Shown here: positions 34,332 to 43,246 of the stretch, one piece after another
Numbering within the stretch: the first letter of the stretch is position 1
How the letters are laid out: every line of letters starts with the position of its first letter
NCBI RefSeq assembly: GCF_004359985.1
Contig: NZ_SMRO01000004.1
Location: 459,049 to 523,048 of the forward strand
Direction of reading: 5' to 3'
Origin: Paraburkholderia flava
GTDB lineage: Bacteria > Pseudomonadota > Gammaproteobacteria > Burkholderiales > Burkholderiaceae
DNA length: 64,000 nucleotides
Position numbers and translations under genes: made by a program
Notes under the pieces: model-generated
Seen by the model: only the letters and a program-made list of their open reading frames with translations
Databases searched by the model: none
What the model was told of the DNA's origin: nothing

Positions 34332-35324
34332 ATGCTTCGCAAGACCCTGCTGCTGCCCTTCTGCATCACTGTCATATCAACCGTCGCCTCCTTCGCACAC
34401 GCGCAGGGAATCGATTTCGACAAGACGGCTTTTACGGCTCAACAACTCGCGCCGAATGTCTATACCCTGACAGGCTCGCCAGGTACCGACCCCGGACATC
34501 CCGAGGCCGCTGGAGGACGCATCGGTTTTATCGCCGGTCCCGATGGTGTGTTGATGGTTGACGCGTCCTATGCGCCGCTCGCACCGAAGGCACTCGCAGC
34601 GATCCGCAAGATCACTCCGGGGCCGATCCGCTATCTGGTCGACACCCATTCGCACCCGGACCACACCGGCGGCAACCCCTTTTTTGCCAGACAGGGCGCG
34701 TTGATCATTGCGCGGGAAGAAGCATGGCAAGACCTGAACCAGCCGCCACCACCCGCTTTGCTCGCGGCGATCGGCCGCGCGGCGTCTTATACCGATCCGG
34801 CCCGGCTGCCGACCATCACCTATGGGCCGAACTCGATGCTGAAGATCCGGATGGATGGCGAGACGATCGATATCATCGCCGCGCCGCCCGGCCACACGAA
34901 CGGGGACACCCTCGTGCGGTTTGAGAACGCGGACGTCATGATGATCGGTGATATCTATCGGAATTATGGCTATCCGTTTGTCGATCCTGCTCATGGCGGC
35001 ACGTTCAAGGGCATGCTCGCGGCGATCGATCTCACGCAGAAGATTGCTGACTCAGGAACGAAGCTGGTGCCTGGCCACGGCGGCATCATTACGCGGGACG
35101 ACCTGGTTCCGTACCGGGAAATGATCGTGGCCGTTGCCGCGCGTGTGCAGGCGATGATCGCCGCGGATCGTTCGCTCGATCAGGTCCTGGCCGCAAAGTT
35201 GACGGCTCCCTACGATGCTCGCGTCCGCGGGGGACTCGATCCCCTGCCAGCAGGCCTTGGCAACAGCGCTGACCGCTTCATTGGCGCCATATATGCCGAG
35301 ATCAAGAAGAACGGCCCGCTTTAA
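34332..35324 (+). CDS. Secreted metallo-beta-lactamase-fold hydrolase
   Basis: A 330-aa periplasmic protein. The signal peptide ends SFAHAQG. The zinc site is complete: HSHPDH (106-111), the later His in PPGHTNGDTLV, Asp in MMIGDIYRNYG and His in LVPGHGGI. It is closest in pattern to the SoxH/quinoprotein-relay group and subclass B3-like hydrolases rather than to true antibiotic-hydrolysing lactamases. It is part of the inserted module with the two-component system. Confidence 0.85.
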   Translation: MLRKTLLLPFCITVISTVASFAHAQGIDFDKTAFTAQQLAPNVYTLTGSPGTDPGHPEAAGGRIGFIAGPDGVLMVDASYAPLAPKALAAIRKITPGPIRYLVDTHSHPDHTGGNPFFARQGALIIAREEAWQDLNQPPPPALLAAIGRAASYTDPARLPTITYGPNSMLKIRMDGETIDIIAAPPGHTNGDTLVRFENADVMMIGDIYRNYGYPFVDPAHGGTFKGMLAAIDLTQKIADSGTKLVPGHGGIITRDDLVPYREMIVAVAARVQAMIAADRSLDQVLAAKLTAPYDARVRGGLDPLPAGLGNSADRFIGAIYAEIKKNGPL

Positions 35325-35474
35325 AGCGCACACAGGAAGTTTCGATGGGGGTGCCGACATGCGCGCAGTGATGTTGCGAATCGCCCGCTTCGCAGCTGAC
35401 TCGAGAGCGCTCGCTCCCGCAAACGCTCGCATGACGGAGTGGTCCATTTCAACGTCGGCCTGGGAGATCACGGC

Positions 35475-35990
35475 ATGGGTTACCGCCGCAGCTGGAAGCA
35501 AATCGTGTTGAGCAGTTCGCTCCTGTTAGTGGCGACTCCAAAGCCCGCATTCGCCGTTGACCTTGTCCTGAATCACCGCATTTCCGCCGCGCTGGCCAAT
35601 GAAGCGGTGGCCGCTGTCGTGTCCACCTGTGCAGTCAGGGGCTACACGGAATCCGCAACCCTCGTGGACATCGATGGCGTCCCCGAAGCTACGTTGCGCG
35701 GCGACGGAGCGGGAGTACATACGCAGGAAAGCGCGAGCGACAAGGCGTACACGAGCGTCAGCTTGAAGATCGACACCTTGACGCTCAAGGGGCAGGTGCA
35801 GAACACGGTCGCCCCCGGGGGACCCTTCTCGAAATTGCCTCATCTTCTGCTGTTCGGCGGTGGCGTCGTCATCAAGCTTGGATCTGAGACCATTGGCGCA
35901 ATCGGCGCCGCTGGAGCGCCGGGAGACAAGATCGACGACGCCTGTGCTCACGCGGGTTTAGACAAGATCAAGGATCGCCTGGTCCCGTGA
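35475..35990 (+). CDS. HbpS/GlcG-like secreted heme-binding protein
   Basis: A 171-aa protein. GGGAGA precedes the ATG at 35475, giving a signal peptide that ends TPKPAFA. The mature domain follows the HbpS/GlcG pattern: ISAALANEAVAAVVSTCAVRGY, VDIDGVPEATLRGDGAG-HT, ASDKAYTSVSLK, GGGVVIKLGSETIGAIGAAGAPGDKIDDACAHAGLDKI. HbpS in Streptomyces is an extracellular redox/heme sensor acting on the SenS-SenR two-component system. Here a two-component pair lies in the same module. Confidence 0.8.
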   Translation: MGYRRSWKQIVLSSSLLLVATPKPAFAVDLVLNHRISAALANEAVAAVVSTCAVRGYTESATLVDIDGVPEATLRGDGAGVHTQESASDKAYTSVSLKIDTLTLKGQVQNTVAPGGPFSKLPHLLLFGGGVVIKLGSETIGAIGAAGAPGDKIDDACAHAGLDKIKDRLVP

Positions 35991-36058
35991 TCTTCTTCCG
36001 CCACCTCGGAGGCGCTTGCGATCGGTGTCGAGATTCACTTAGGCACCGCGCGCCACAC

Positions 36059-36132
36059 CCCGCGCAAAACCCGGCGCGCCGGTAGAATGCCTGATCCCCG
36101 CAGCCCACACCACAATGAACGATCTCGACTTC
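36059..36132 (+). repeat. Right, functional copy of the ykgJ promoter/5' end
   Basis: This is the partner of 31217-31291. It carries a TAGAAT -10 hexamer (36083-36088), about 26 bases of leader and the intact ATG at 36115. Weaker similarity extends upstream to about 36038. Everything between the two copies is the proposed insertion. Confidence 0.8.
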
Positions 36133-36885
36133 AACTGCACGATGTGCGGCAAATGCTGCCACGGCCTGCGTCTCGCATTGACCGTCGACGAAGCGCGCGC
36201 GTGGCTCGCGCGCGGCGATCGCGTGGAGCTGATGTGCGAGGCGATTCCGTGGCCGGTCGAACCGGACGCGGACAACCGCGAGGCGAACTACCGTCGCGCG
36301 CGCTCATTCCCCGCCACGAGCGGCACGTTGCCAGTGCGCATCGCGGTGCTGCTCACCGGTACGTTCGACGGTCCTTGTCCGAATCTCGGCGCGGACATGC
36401 GCTGCGGCATCTACGAAACGCGGCCGCACGTGTGCCGCATCTATCCGGCGGAGATCAATCCGTTCGTCACGCTCGATCCCGCGAACAAGGGCTGCCCGAC
36501 CGATGCGTGGCACGGCGAACCGATGCTGCGCGAAGGCAGGCTCGTCGATAGCGAAGTGCAGGCGGTGATCGATAGCGCGCGCGCAGCCGGCGAGCGCGAC
36601 GTGCCGGCGAAGGCGCATCTGTGCGCGACGCTCGGCATCGATCGCGCGGCGCTCGCGAACGAGGGCTTCGTTACGTACACACCGGAACCGCGCGCGTTGC
36701 TCGATGCGTTATCCGATGCAATCGATGCAGCGAAAGCGCACGCCCAAACGCACACGTCACATCAATGGACGTTCGTATCGAACCGCCGCGAAACCATCGG
36801 CACGCTCGAATCGGTCGGCGCACAGGCGAACGTACCGGACGCGACAAACGCATACGGCTACCTCGGATTCTTCGCAGCGACGTAA
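36115..36885 (+). CDS. YkgJ-family cysteine-cluster protein
   Basis: A 256-aa cytoplasmic protein. The N-terminal CTMCGKCC (Cys 8, 11, 14, 15) and later CPNLGADMRCGIYETRPHVCRIYP form the metal/Fe-S cluster motif of the family, with a further Cys in NKGCPTD. The function of the family is not established. Its promoter and first codons are duplicated at 31217-31291, which suggests it was originally next to the DUF1571 gene. Confidence 0.88.
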   Translation: MNDLDFNCTMCGKCCHGLRLALTVDEARAWLARGDRVELMCEAIPWPVEPDADNREANYRRARSFPATSGTLPVRIAVLLTGTFDGPCPNLGADMRCGIYETRPHVCRIYPAEINPFVTLDPANKGCPTDAWHGEPMLREGRLVDSEVQAVIDSARAAGERDVPAKAHLCATLGIDRAALANEGFVTYTPEPRALLDALSDAIDAAKAHAQTHTSHQWTFVSNRRETIGTLESVGAQANVPDATNAYGYLGFFAAT

Positions 36886-36962
36886 TCGAAGCAACGCATT
36901 CGCTCACTGCGCCCGCGATACATCACGTAAAATCGGCACATCATTCGCCAACCCTCGCACGC

Positions 36963-37709
36963 ATGTCCGCGGATCCCTCACCACGCAACCAGGAAGGCGT
37001 CGCCGTCATCGACCGCGCATGCGCGATCCTGTTCGCGTTCAAGCCGACCGACAATGCGCTCACGCTCGCCGAACTCGCCGCGCGCACCGGCCTCTACAAG
37101 AGCACGCTGTTGCGTCTCGCGGGCGCGCTGATCCAGCATCGTCTGCTGGTGCGTCTCGACGACGGCCGCTATCAGTTAGGACCCGCCACTTTTCTGCTCG
37201 GTGCGCTGTATCAGCGCAGCCTGAATCTCGGCGACGTCATGTTGCCATTGATGCGCGAACTCGCCGAAGCGAGCGGCGAGAGCGTGTCGTTCTATGTGCG
37301 CGACGGTGCCGTGCGCGTGTGCCTGCATCGCGTCGATTCGAAACACGCGGTGCGGTTTCATGTGCATGAAGGCGATGTGCTGCCGCTCGAAAGCGGGTCG
37401 GGTGGTCAGACGCTGCTCGCGTTCGGCGGCGAACCGGGTGCGGCATTCGAGCGGATTCGTCAGGATTTCTATTGCGTGTCGATCGGCGAGCGCGATCGCG
37501 ACACCGCCGGCATCTCGACGCCGGTGTTCGGCATCCAGCAGACGCTGCGCGGCGTCGTCACGCTCGCGGGTCCGAGTTCGCGCATCGACGATGCGTTCGT
37601 CGCGAACAATCTCAATGCGCTGTTCGATTGCGCGGCGCGCGCGACCGAAGCACTCGGTGGCGACGCGCGTGCGTTGCGTGATGCGCAGCGGGCACAGCGA
37701 TCGAAGTAA
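36963..37709 (+). CDS. IclR-family transcriptional regulator
   Basis: A 248-aa protein with a winged HTH (IDRACAILFAFKPTDNALTLAELAARTGLYKSTLLRLAGALIQHRLL) and an effector domain (VLPLESGSGGQTLLAFGG..., DTAGISTPVFGIQQTLRGVVTLAGP). It converges on the citryl-CoA-lyase operon, with 9 bases between stops, and is its likely regulator. The proposed operators lie at the other end of that operon. Confidence 0.9.
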   Translation: MSADPSPRNQEGVAVIDRACAILFAFKPTDNALTLAELAARTGLYKSTLLRLAGALIQHRLLVRLDDGRYQLGPATFLLGALYQRSLNLGDVMLPLMRELAEASGESVSFYVRDGAVRVCLHRVDSKHAVRFHVHEGDVLPLESGSGGQTLLAFGGEPGAAFERIRQDFYCVSIGERDRDTAGISTPVFGIQQTLRGVVTLAGPSSRIDDAFVANNLNALFDCAARATEALGGDARALRDAQRAQRSK

Positions 37710-37718
37710 TCGCGCGCA

Positions 37719-38543
37719 TCACCCCAGGTGCCGTTCCGCCTCACCGGTATAACGATACGCAACCTGCCTTGGCATAGGCCCCTTGTTCCGCTCATGACGT
37801 CCGCGCTGCTCCCACGCATGCGCGAGAATCCCGACCGCACGCGACAGACAGAACACGCCGCGCGCCAGCTCTGCCGCAAACCCCAACTCTGCGTAAATCA
37901 CCGCGCTCACGCCGTCGATGTTCATCGGCACCGGCTTGCCCTTGCGCGCGTTTAACAACGCTTCGATGCCACGCGCAATCGCTGCATAACGCCCGACGAC
38001 GACACCCGCCTCCACCTGTTCATCGACGAGCGCCAGCAAGCGCGGCGCACGCGGATCGACCGGATGAAAGCGATGCCCAAAGCCCGGCAGATATTTGCCG
38101 CGCGTCTCGATGAACGCATCGACGCCCTGCTCGATCGCTGCATCGAACGGCGTGCCCGCATCGATGCGTTGCGCGATCTCGTCGTACAGTTCGACGGCCT
38201 GCTGTCCGGCGCCGCCGTGCACGTCGTCGAGTGCGTTGATCGCCGAGGCCATCGCGCCGTTCAGCGGCAGCCCGCAACTCGTCGCCATCCGGGAGATCGC
38301 GATCGACGGTGCCTGCGGCCCATGATCCACCGATGCGACGAGCGCCGCTTCGAACAGCTTCGCCTGCGCGTCGCCGGGCAGTTCGCCGCGCAGCATCAGC
38401 CAGATCATCTGCGGAAAACTCACGTTGCCGATCAGCTCCTGCACCGGATAGCCGCGCATGCGGATCGAGCCCGGATGGATGTCGATGATCGACGTGCTCC
38501 AGTAGTCCGCGCACAGCGCAGCGGCGTCGAGTTTCTCGGTCAT
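37719..38543 (-). CDS. Citryl-CoA lyase-like, citrate-synthase-family enzyme
   Basis: A 274-aa protein, much shorter than citrate synthase (about 430 aa), as expected for stand-alone citryl-CoA lyases. Catalytic elements are visible: HGGAGQQAVEL, GKYLPGFGHRFHP with the citrate-synthase-type His, and the Asp in PMNIDGVSAVIYAELGF. It likely cleaves a citryl- or citramalyl-type CoA thioester to acetyl-CoA and an oxoacid. Its ATG lies 1 base after the CoA-transferase stop, so the two are translationally linked. Confidence 0.85.
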   Translation of the reverse strand: MTEKLDAAALCADYWSTSIIDIHPGSIRMRGYPVQELIGNVSFPQMIWLMLRGELPGDAQAKLFEAALVASVDHGPQAPSIAISRMATSCGLPLNGAMASAINALDDVHGGAGQQAVELYDEIAQRIDAGTPFDAAIEQGVDAFIETRGKYLPGFGHRFHPVDPRAPRLLALVDEQVEAGVVVGRYAAIARGIEALLNARKGKPVPMNIDGVSAVIYAELGFAAELARGVFCLSRAVGILAHAWEQRGRHERNKGPMPRQVAYRYTGEAERHLG

Positions 38544-38544
38544 A

Positions 38545-39741
38545 TCAAATCACTCCTTCAACATGCAGCCGGTCGATGTGCGCGTCGTCATAGCCGAGCT
38601 GACCGAGAGCCTCGCGCGTATGAGCGCTAAGTTCAGGCGCCGGCGTCGCAGGCGCGGCATCCGCGCCGCTCACGCGGAAGCCCGCACGCGTCACGCGCTG
38701 CGGCGCTTCGCCAGGTTGTGCGGGCAGCTCGCGGATAAAACCACGCGTCGCGAGATGCGGATGCGCAAGAATCTCCGGCACCGACAGCACGCGACCACCC
38801 GGCACGCCGCGTTCGAGCAGCTTCGCGTCCCAGTTCGTCGCGCTGTCGTGTGCGAGCGCCGCTTCGATTTCGACCTTCAATGCCGCGCGATTCTGCTTGC
38901 GCACATCGCGTGCGGCGAAGCGTTCGTCGGTCGGCAGATCGGGACGGCCGATCAGTTCGCACAGGCTCACGAACTGCCGCGTCTCGTTCGCCGCGATGTT
39001 CAGCAGGCCGTCGCCGGTGCGAAACGTGCCGGACGGCGCGGCCGTGAAATTCTCGTTGCCCATCGGCGTCGGCTCGACGCCCGCGTTCAGATAGTTCGAC
39101 ACGACCCAGCCCATCGTCGCGAGCGTCGCTTCGAGCATCGACACGTCGAGCATCCTGCCCTTGCCGGTCGTGCGCGCATCGACGAGCGCCGCGCAGATAC
39201 CGAACGCCGCCGTGATGCCGCCGACCGTGTCCGACACCGGATAGCCGACGCGTAACGGCGCGCTGTCCGCGTCGCCGGTCACGCTCATCGCACCGGACAT
39301 CCCCTGGATGATCTGATCGTACGCCGGCCGGCGCGACAGTTCGCCGTCCGCGCCGAAACCGGAGATCGCGCAATAGATCAGTTGCGGACGGACGGCCGCG
39401 AGCGTGTCGTAATCGAGGCCGAGTCGCGCCATCACGCCGGGACGAAAATTCTCGACGAGCACGTCGGCGGTTTTCACGAGATCGAGCAGGATCGCCTTGC
39501 CGCGCGGGTCCTTCAGATTCAGCGTGACCGACTGCTTGCCCGCATTCACCGCGACGAACGACGCGCCCATGTTGCGCGCCGCCGCGTCCTTGTCGGCACC
39601 GAGACGTCGCGCGAGATCGCCGCCGTCGGGATGCTCGATCTTCGTCACGTCGGCGCCGAGCAGCGCCAGTTGATACGCGCAGAACGGCCCGGCCAGCACG
39701 TTCGACAGATCCAGCACCTTCACACCCGCCAACGGCAACAT
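38545..39741 (-). CDS. Family III (CaiB/BaiF) acyl-CoA transferase
   Basis: A 398-aa enzyme. The N terminus LPLAGVKVLDLSNVLAGPFCAYQLALLGADVTKIEHPDGGD is typical; the catalytic Asp lies in GRMLDVSMLEATLATMGW. GGAG precedes the ATG at 39741. It transfers CoA between carboxylic acids in the cytosol. Placement between an MFS acid importer and a citryl-CoA-lyase homologue implies activation of the imported acid for cleavage. Confidence 0.9.
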   Translation of the reverse strand: MLPLAGVKVLDLSNVLAGPFCAYQLALLGADVTKIEHPDGGDLARRLGADKDAAARNMGASFVAVNAGKQSVTLNLKDPRGKAILLDLVKTADVLVENFRPGVMARLGLDYDTLAAVRPQLIYCAISGFGADGELSRRPAYDQIIQGMSGAMSVTGDADSAPLRVGYPVSDTVGGITAAFGICAALVDARTTGKGRMLDVSMLEATLATMGWVVSNYLNAGVEPTPMGNENFTAAPSGTFRTGDGLLNIAANETRQFVSLCELIGRPDLPTDERFAARDVRKQNRAALKVEIEAALAHDSATNWDAKLLERGVPGGRVLSVPEILAHPHLATRGFIRELPAQPGEAPQRVTRAGFRVSGADAAPATPAPELSAHTREALGQLGYDDAHIDRLHVEGVI

Positions 39742-39785
39742 CGTCGCTCCAGTCTGTTCAATCGTGTTCACTGTGTTGTTCACCA

Positions 39786-41213
39786 CTAGATCTCGTCGAG
39801 CGTGCGGCCGTTCGTGCGCGGCCCGAAAATCCCGATCGCCGCCATCACCGCAACCATCGCCACGCTGATCAGCCCGAACACGCCGGGCACACCTGCATGC
39901 CGCAACGCGAACGCGATCATGAAGCCGGAGAACATCGCGGACAGACGCGACATCGAATAGACGAAACCGACGGCCGTCGCACGCATCCGCGTCGGGAACA
40001 GTTCGGTCTGGTACGCGTGATAACCGACGGAAAGCAGCGTGCCGCATAGCGTGATCAACACGCCGAGCACCATCAACGCGGCAGGCGACGTCTGCATCGC
40101 GAACAAGCTGCCGAACACCGCGATGCCCAGCGAAGACAGCACGATCAGCGTCTTGCGCTCGATCCGATCGGCGAATGCGAGACCGAGCAGCGGGCCGAAC
40201 GGATTCGAGATCGCGATCACGAACGAGTACATCAGGCTGTGCGTGATCGTCACGCCCTTCGATACGAGCAGCGTCGGCACCCATGACGCAAAACCGTAGA
40301 AGCCGATCGCCTGAAACAGGTTGAAGACAAGCATCGTGATCGCGCGGCGGCGATACGGCGGCTGCCAGATTTCGCTGAAGCGGGCACGCGGTTGGGTCGG
40401 TTCATCGAGCGCATCGGCGGGCGGCAGCGCGCGGCCGTACTCGGCTTCGACCTTCGCTTCGAGCTTGCGCATCACCGCTTCGGCTTCGTCATGACGACCC
40501 TGCTGCGCGAGCCAGCGCGGACTCTCCGGCACACGTCGACGAATCGCCCACACGACGAGCGCACCCAGCGCACCAATGATCACCACCCAGCGCCAGCCGT
40601 CGATGCCGAACGGCGTCTGCGGCACAAGCCACCACGCGCACAGCGCCACCGACGGCACCGCCGTGTACTGCACCAGATGCACGAACGCGAACGCCCGCCC
40701 GCGCAGATGCTTCGGCACCAGCTCGCTGACGTAGGTGTCGATCGTCACGAGTTCGACGCCGACGCCGATGCCGGCGATCAACCGCCACAGATTGATCGCG
40801 GACGAGCTGGTCTGGAACGCCATCACCAGCGTCGCGAACGAGTACAGCAGCAGCGACATCGTGAAGACGGCGCGGCGTCCGTAGCGGTCCGCGAGGCGCG
40901 TCAGAAAAAACGTGCCGATGAAGAGACCCGCGAACGATGCCGCGACGAACGCGCCGAGTCCGGAGAAGCCGAAGAACGACGCGGTCGTCGTCGAGTACAG
41001 CCCGCTCTTCACGAGGCCGGGGCCGACGTACGCGGTGAAGAACAGATCGTAGAACTCGAACCAACCGCCGATCGACAGCAGGAACACCAGCATCCACACC
41101 GTGCGCGTAGCGGGCAACCGATCGATCCGCGCGTTGATGCGCGAACCCGCGCCGACAGCACCGGGTCTTGAACTGGGCGACGCGTGCGCAGCGTCGAGCG
41201 GGAAGCTGGCCAT
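39786..41213 (-). CDS. MFS transporter, sugar/acid:H+ symporter type
   Basis: A 475-aa inner-membrane protein with 12 predicted helices. Conserved loops are RLADRYGRR (after helix 2), ELVPKHLRGRAFAF, RRVPESPRWLAQQGR and ELFPTRMRATAVGFVYS, which place it with metabolite:H+ symporters. The ATG at 41213 has a perfect AAGGAGAT upstream. It is the first gene of a three-gene catabolic operon and probably imports its substrate. Twin palindromes lie upstream at 41265-41301. Confidence 0.9.
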   Translation of the reverse strand: MASFPLDAAHASPSSRPGAVGAGSRINARIDRLPATRTVWMLVFLLSIGGWFEFYDLFFTAYVGPGLVKSGLYSTTTASFFGFSGLGAFVAASFAGLFIGTFFLTRLADRYGRRAVFTMSLLLYSFATLVMAFQTSSSAINLWRLIAGIGVGVELVTIDTYVSELVPKHLRGRAFAFVHLVQYTAVPSVALCAWWLVPQTPFGIDGWRWVVIIGALGALVVWAIRRRVPESPRWLAQQGRHDEAEAVMRKLEAKVEAEYGRALPPADALDEPTQPRARFSEIWQPPYRRRAITMLVFNLFQAIGFYGFASWVPTLLVSKGVTITHSLMYSFVIAISNPFGPLLGLAFADRIERKTLIVLSSLGIAVFGSLFAMQTSPAALMVLGVLITLCGTLLSVGYHAYQTELFPTRMRATAVGFVYSMSRLSAMFSGFMIAFALRHAGVPGVFGLISVAMVAVMAAIGIFGPRTNGRTLDEI

Positions 41214-41264
41214 GACAGGATCTCCTTTGCGCGTCGGGCGAGCCTGACGCGGTATCGACACGTC

Positions 41265-41301
41265 GTTCTATCTGATAGAACGACGTTCTATTTAATGTAA
41301 C
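41265..41301 (-). promoter_or_regulatory. Twin palindromic operators upstream of the MFS operon
   Basis: GTTCTAT-CTG-ATAGAAC (41265-41281) is a perfect 7-bp inverted repeat. A second, weaker copy GTTCTAT-TTA-ATGTAAC (41285-41301) starts exactly 20 bases later, two helical turns. They lie 52-88 bases upstream of the MFS start. The form suits an IclR-family dimer pair, and the nearby IclR gene (36963) is the prime candidate. Confidence 0.6.
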
Positions 41302-41383
41302 GCATGATAGCGCGCCGCTGGTCCGGTTGAGGACCAGGGTTTTTACTTGGGAAGTGACTGGAAAAAGAGACCTGCGGCGACCG

Positions 41384-43246
41384 CTACACGCGTTGTGACC
41401 ACACCGACACACCAGCCGGATCGATCGTGAAACGCTGCGGTTCGTGCTCGCGGATGCGTGCATCGTCGCTCGCGAATTCGAGCAACGTGCCGTGGATCCG
41501 CACGCCGACGTAGCGTTCGCCGCGACGCAAACCGATCGTCTCGACGATGCCCGTATGCGGACCATCCTGCGCGGCGACGATCGCGCGCGACGCGATGCGC
41601 CACATCACCGGTTGCCCGGGTTCGAGTGCGTGGTTCGCCACCGTGTCGAGTTCGAAGCCTTCGCTCGCGGTAACCCGTCCCGGCGCGCTCGCGACACCCG
41701 TGCCGACGTTGTGCAACCCGAGCAGTTCGGCGACACGCATCGTCGCCGGTTGTTCGAACACGTCGGTCACCGCGCCGGCCTGGATCACACGACCCTGATC
41801 GACGACGAGCACTTCGTCCGCGAGCAACGCGGCTTCGTCGGGATCGTGCGTGACGATCACCGTCACCGCCGAAATCTCGCGCTGCAACGCGCGCAGCGAC
41901 TGCTGCAACCGCCGACGACGCGGCGTATCGAGCGCGGCGAACGGCTCGTCGAACAGCAGCAACTGACTGTGCCGCGTCAGCGCACGCGCCAGCGCGACAC
42001 GCTGCCGCTGACCGAACGACAGCTGATGCGGCAACCGCTGCGTCAGCGTCGCGAGGCCCAGATGATCGACCCAGTAACGCGCGCTCGCCGCATCCGCATC
42101 GACTGGAAACGCGAGTTGCTGCGCGACCGTCATGTGCGGAAAGAGTCCGTAGTCCTGCGGCATGTAGCCGATCTGCCGACGCTCGGTCGGCAACGCGCCG
42201 AGGTCCAGCGTGCCGAGCGCGACGCGGCCCGCGTCGTTGCGCTCGAGACCGGCGATCAACCGCAGCGTCAGCGACTTGCCCGAGCCCGACGGGCCGATGA
42301 TCGCGAGCCGTCGAGTAGACGGCGACCACGCGACGTCGAGATCGAACGTGCCGAGCGTGCGGCGCAGTTCGAACGCAAGGCGTGGCGGCTCGGCGGTATC
42401 TTCGCTGCGGTCTTCGTCTGCCGGCACGACCAGCGGTTCGTCGCCGTTCACGAGACGCGCGGTGACGTCATCGATACGCACGCGACGTTGCCAGATTGAC
42501 AGCGCCGCGCAGACGATCGCGATCGCGAGCGTCGGCAGCAGCAACGGCATCATCGCCGGCAGCCCCTGGCCGCCGAACACGACGTACGTATAGACCGGCA
42601 ACGAATACGGGTGATACGCGACCATCACGGTCGCGCCGAATTCGCCGAATGCGCGCAGCCACGCGAGCGCGAGGCCCGCGCGAATCGCCGGCCACGCGAC
42701 CGGCAGCGCGACACGAAAGAAGCGACTGCCCGCGTGATGACCGAGCGTCGCGGCGACGTCTTCGAACACGGGATCGACCGACGCAAAAGCAGAGCGCGCG
42801 GCGATGATCAGAAACGGCGCGGCGACGAAGGTCTCCGCGAGCACGATGCCGGCGAATGAATCGGTGAGCACGCCGCCGAACGCCTGGCCGATCCAGCTAT
42901 ACGGCCCAAGCAAAAACAGCAGCAGCACGCCGCTCGTCAAAGGCGGCAACGCGAGCGGCAACTGCACGACAAAACCGAGCGCGGCCATCGCACGCGACGA
43001 CGAACGCGCGAGCCAGTACCCGAGCGGCACGCCGCCAACCAGAATGATCAGCGCCGACACGCTCGCACTCGCCGCCGACACACCGACCGCCGACCACGTC
43101 GCGCGCCAGTCGACGCCGGCCCAGTCCGCGTGACCGATCTGCGGAATGCTCGCGAGGAACGGCGCGCACAGATAAACCGCGAGCAGTACGGCGAGCCAGC
43201 GCAGCGGGCGCGCCGCGCCTGGCCGCACTGCTGCGGCTTGCGTCAT
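41384..43246 (-). CDS. Fused ABC permease-ATPase, molybdate/tungstate type
   Basis: A 620-aa protein joining a ModB/CysT-like permease (about 1-255; loop LRAFGEFGATVMVAYHP) to a ModC-like ATPase. Walker A GPSGSGKS is at 318-325 and Walker B LLLFDEP at 429-435. The signature reads LSFGQ instead of LSGGQ (409-413), with the following RQRVALARAL intact. A C-terminal TOBE region follows. The start (ATGA) overlaps the binding-protein stop. The two functions are normally on separate chains. Confidence 0.85.
   Translation of the reverse strand: MTQAAAVRPGAARPLRWLAVLLAVYLCAPFLASIPQIGHADWAGVDWRATWSAVGVSAASASVSALIILVGGVPLGYWLARSSSRAMAALGFVVQLPLALPPLTSGVLLLFLLGPYSWIGQAFGGVLTDSFAGIVLAETFVAAPFLIIAARSAFASVDPVFEDVAATLGHHAGSRFFRVALPVAWPAIRAGLALAWLRAFGEFGATVMVAYHPYSLPVYTYVVFGGQGLPAMMPLLLPTLAIAIVCAALSIWQRRVRIDDVTARLVNGDEPLVVPADEDRSEDTAEPPRLAFELRRTLGTFDLDVAWSPSTRRLAIIGPSGSGKSLTLRLIAGLERNDAGRVALGTLDLGALPTERRQIGYMPQDYGLFPHMTVAQQLAFPVDADAASARYWVDHLGLATLTQRLPHQLSFGQRQRVALARALTRHSQLLLFDEPFAALDTPRRRRLQQSLRALQREISAVTVIVTHDPDEAALLADEVLVVDQGRVIQAGAVTDVFEQPATMRVAELLGLHNVGTGVASAPGRVTASEGFELDTVANHALEPGQPVMWRIASRAIVAAQDGPHTGIVETIGLRRGERYVGVRIHGTLLEFASDDARIREHEPQRFTIDPAGVSVWSQRV

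Noticed and set aside
34332..35324. True antibiotic-resistance beta-lactamase
   Set aside because: The zinc motif is present, but the overall pattern and position with HbpS/membrane genes fit the SoxH-like hydrolase group better.
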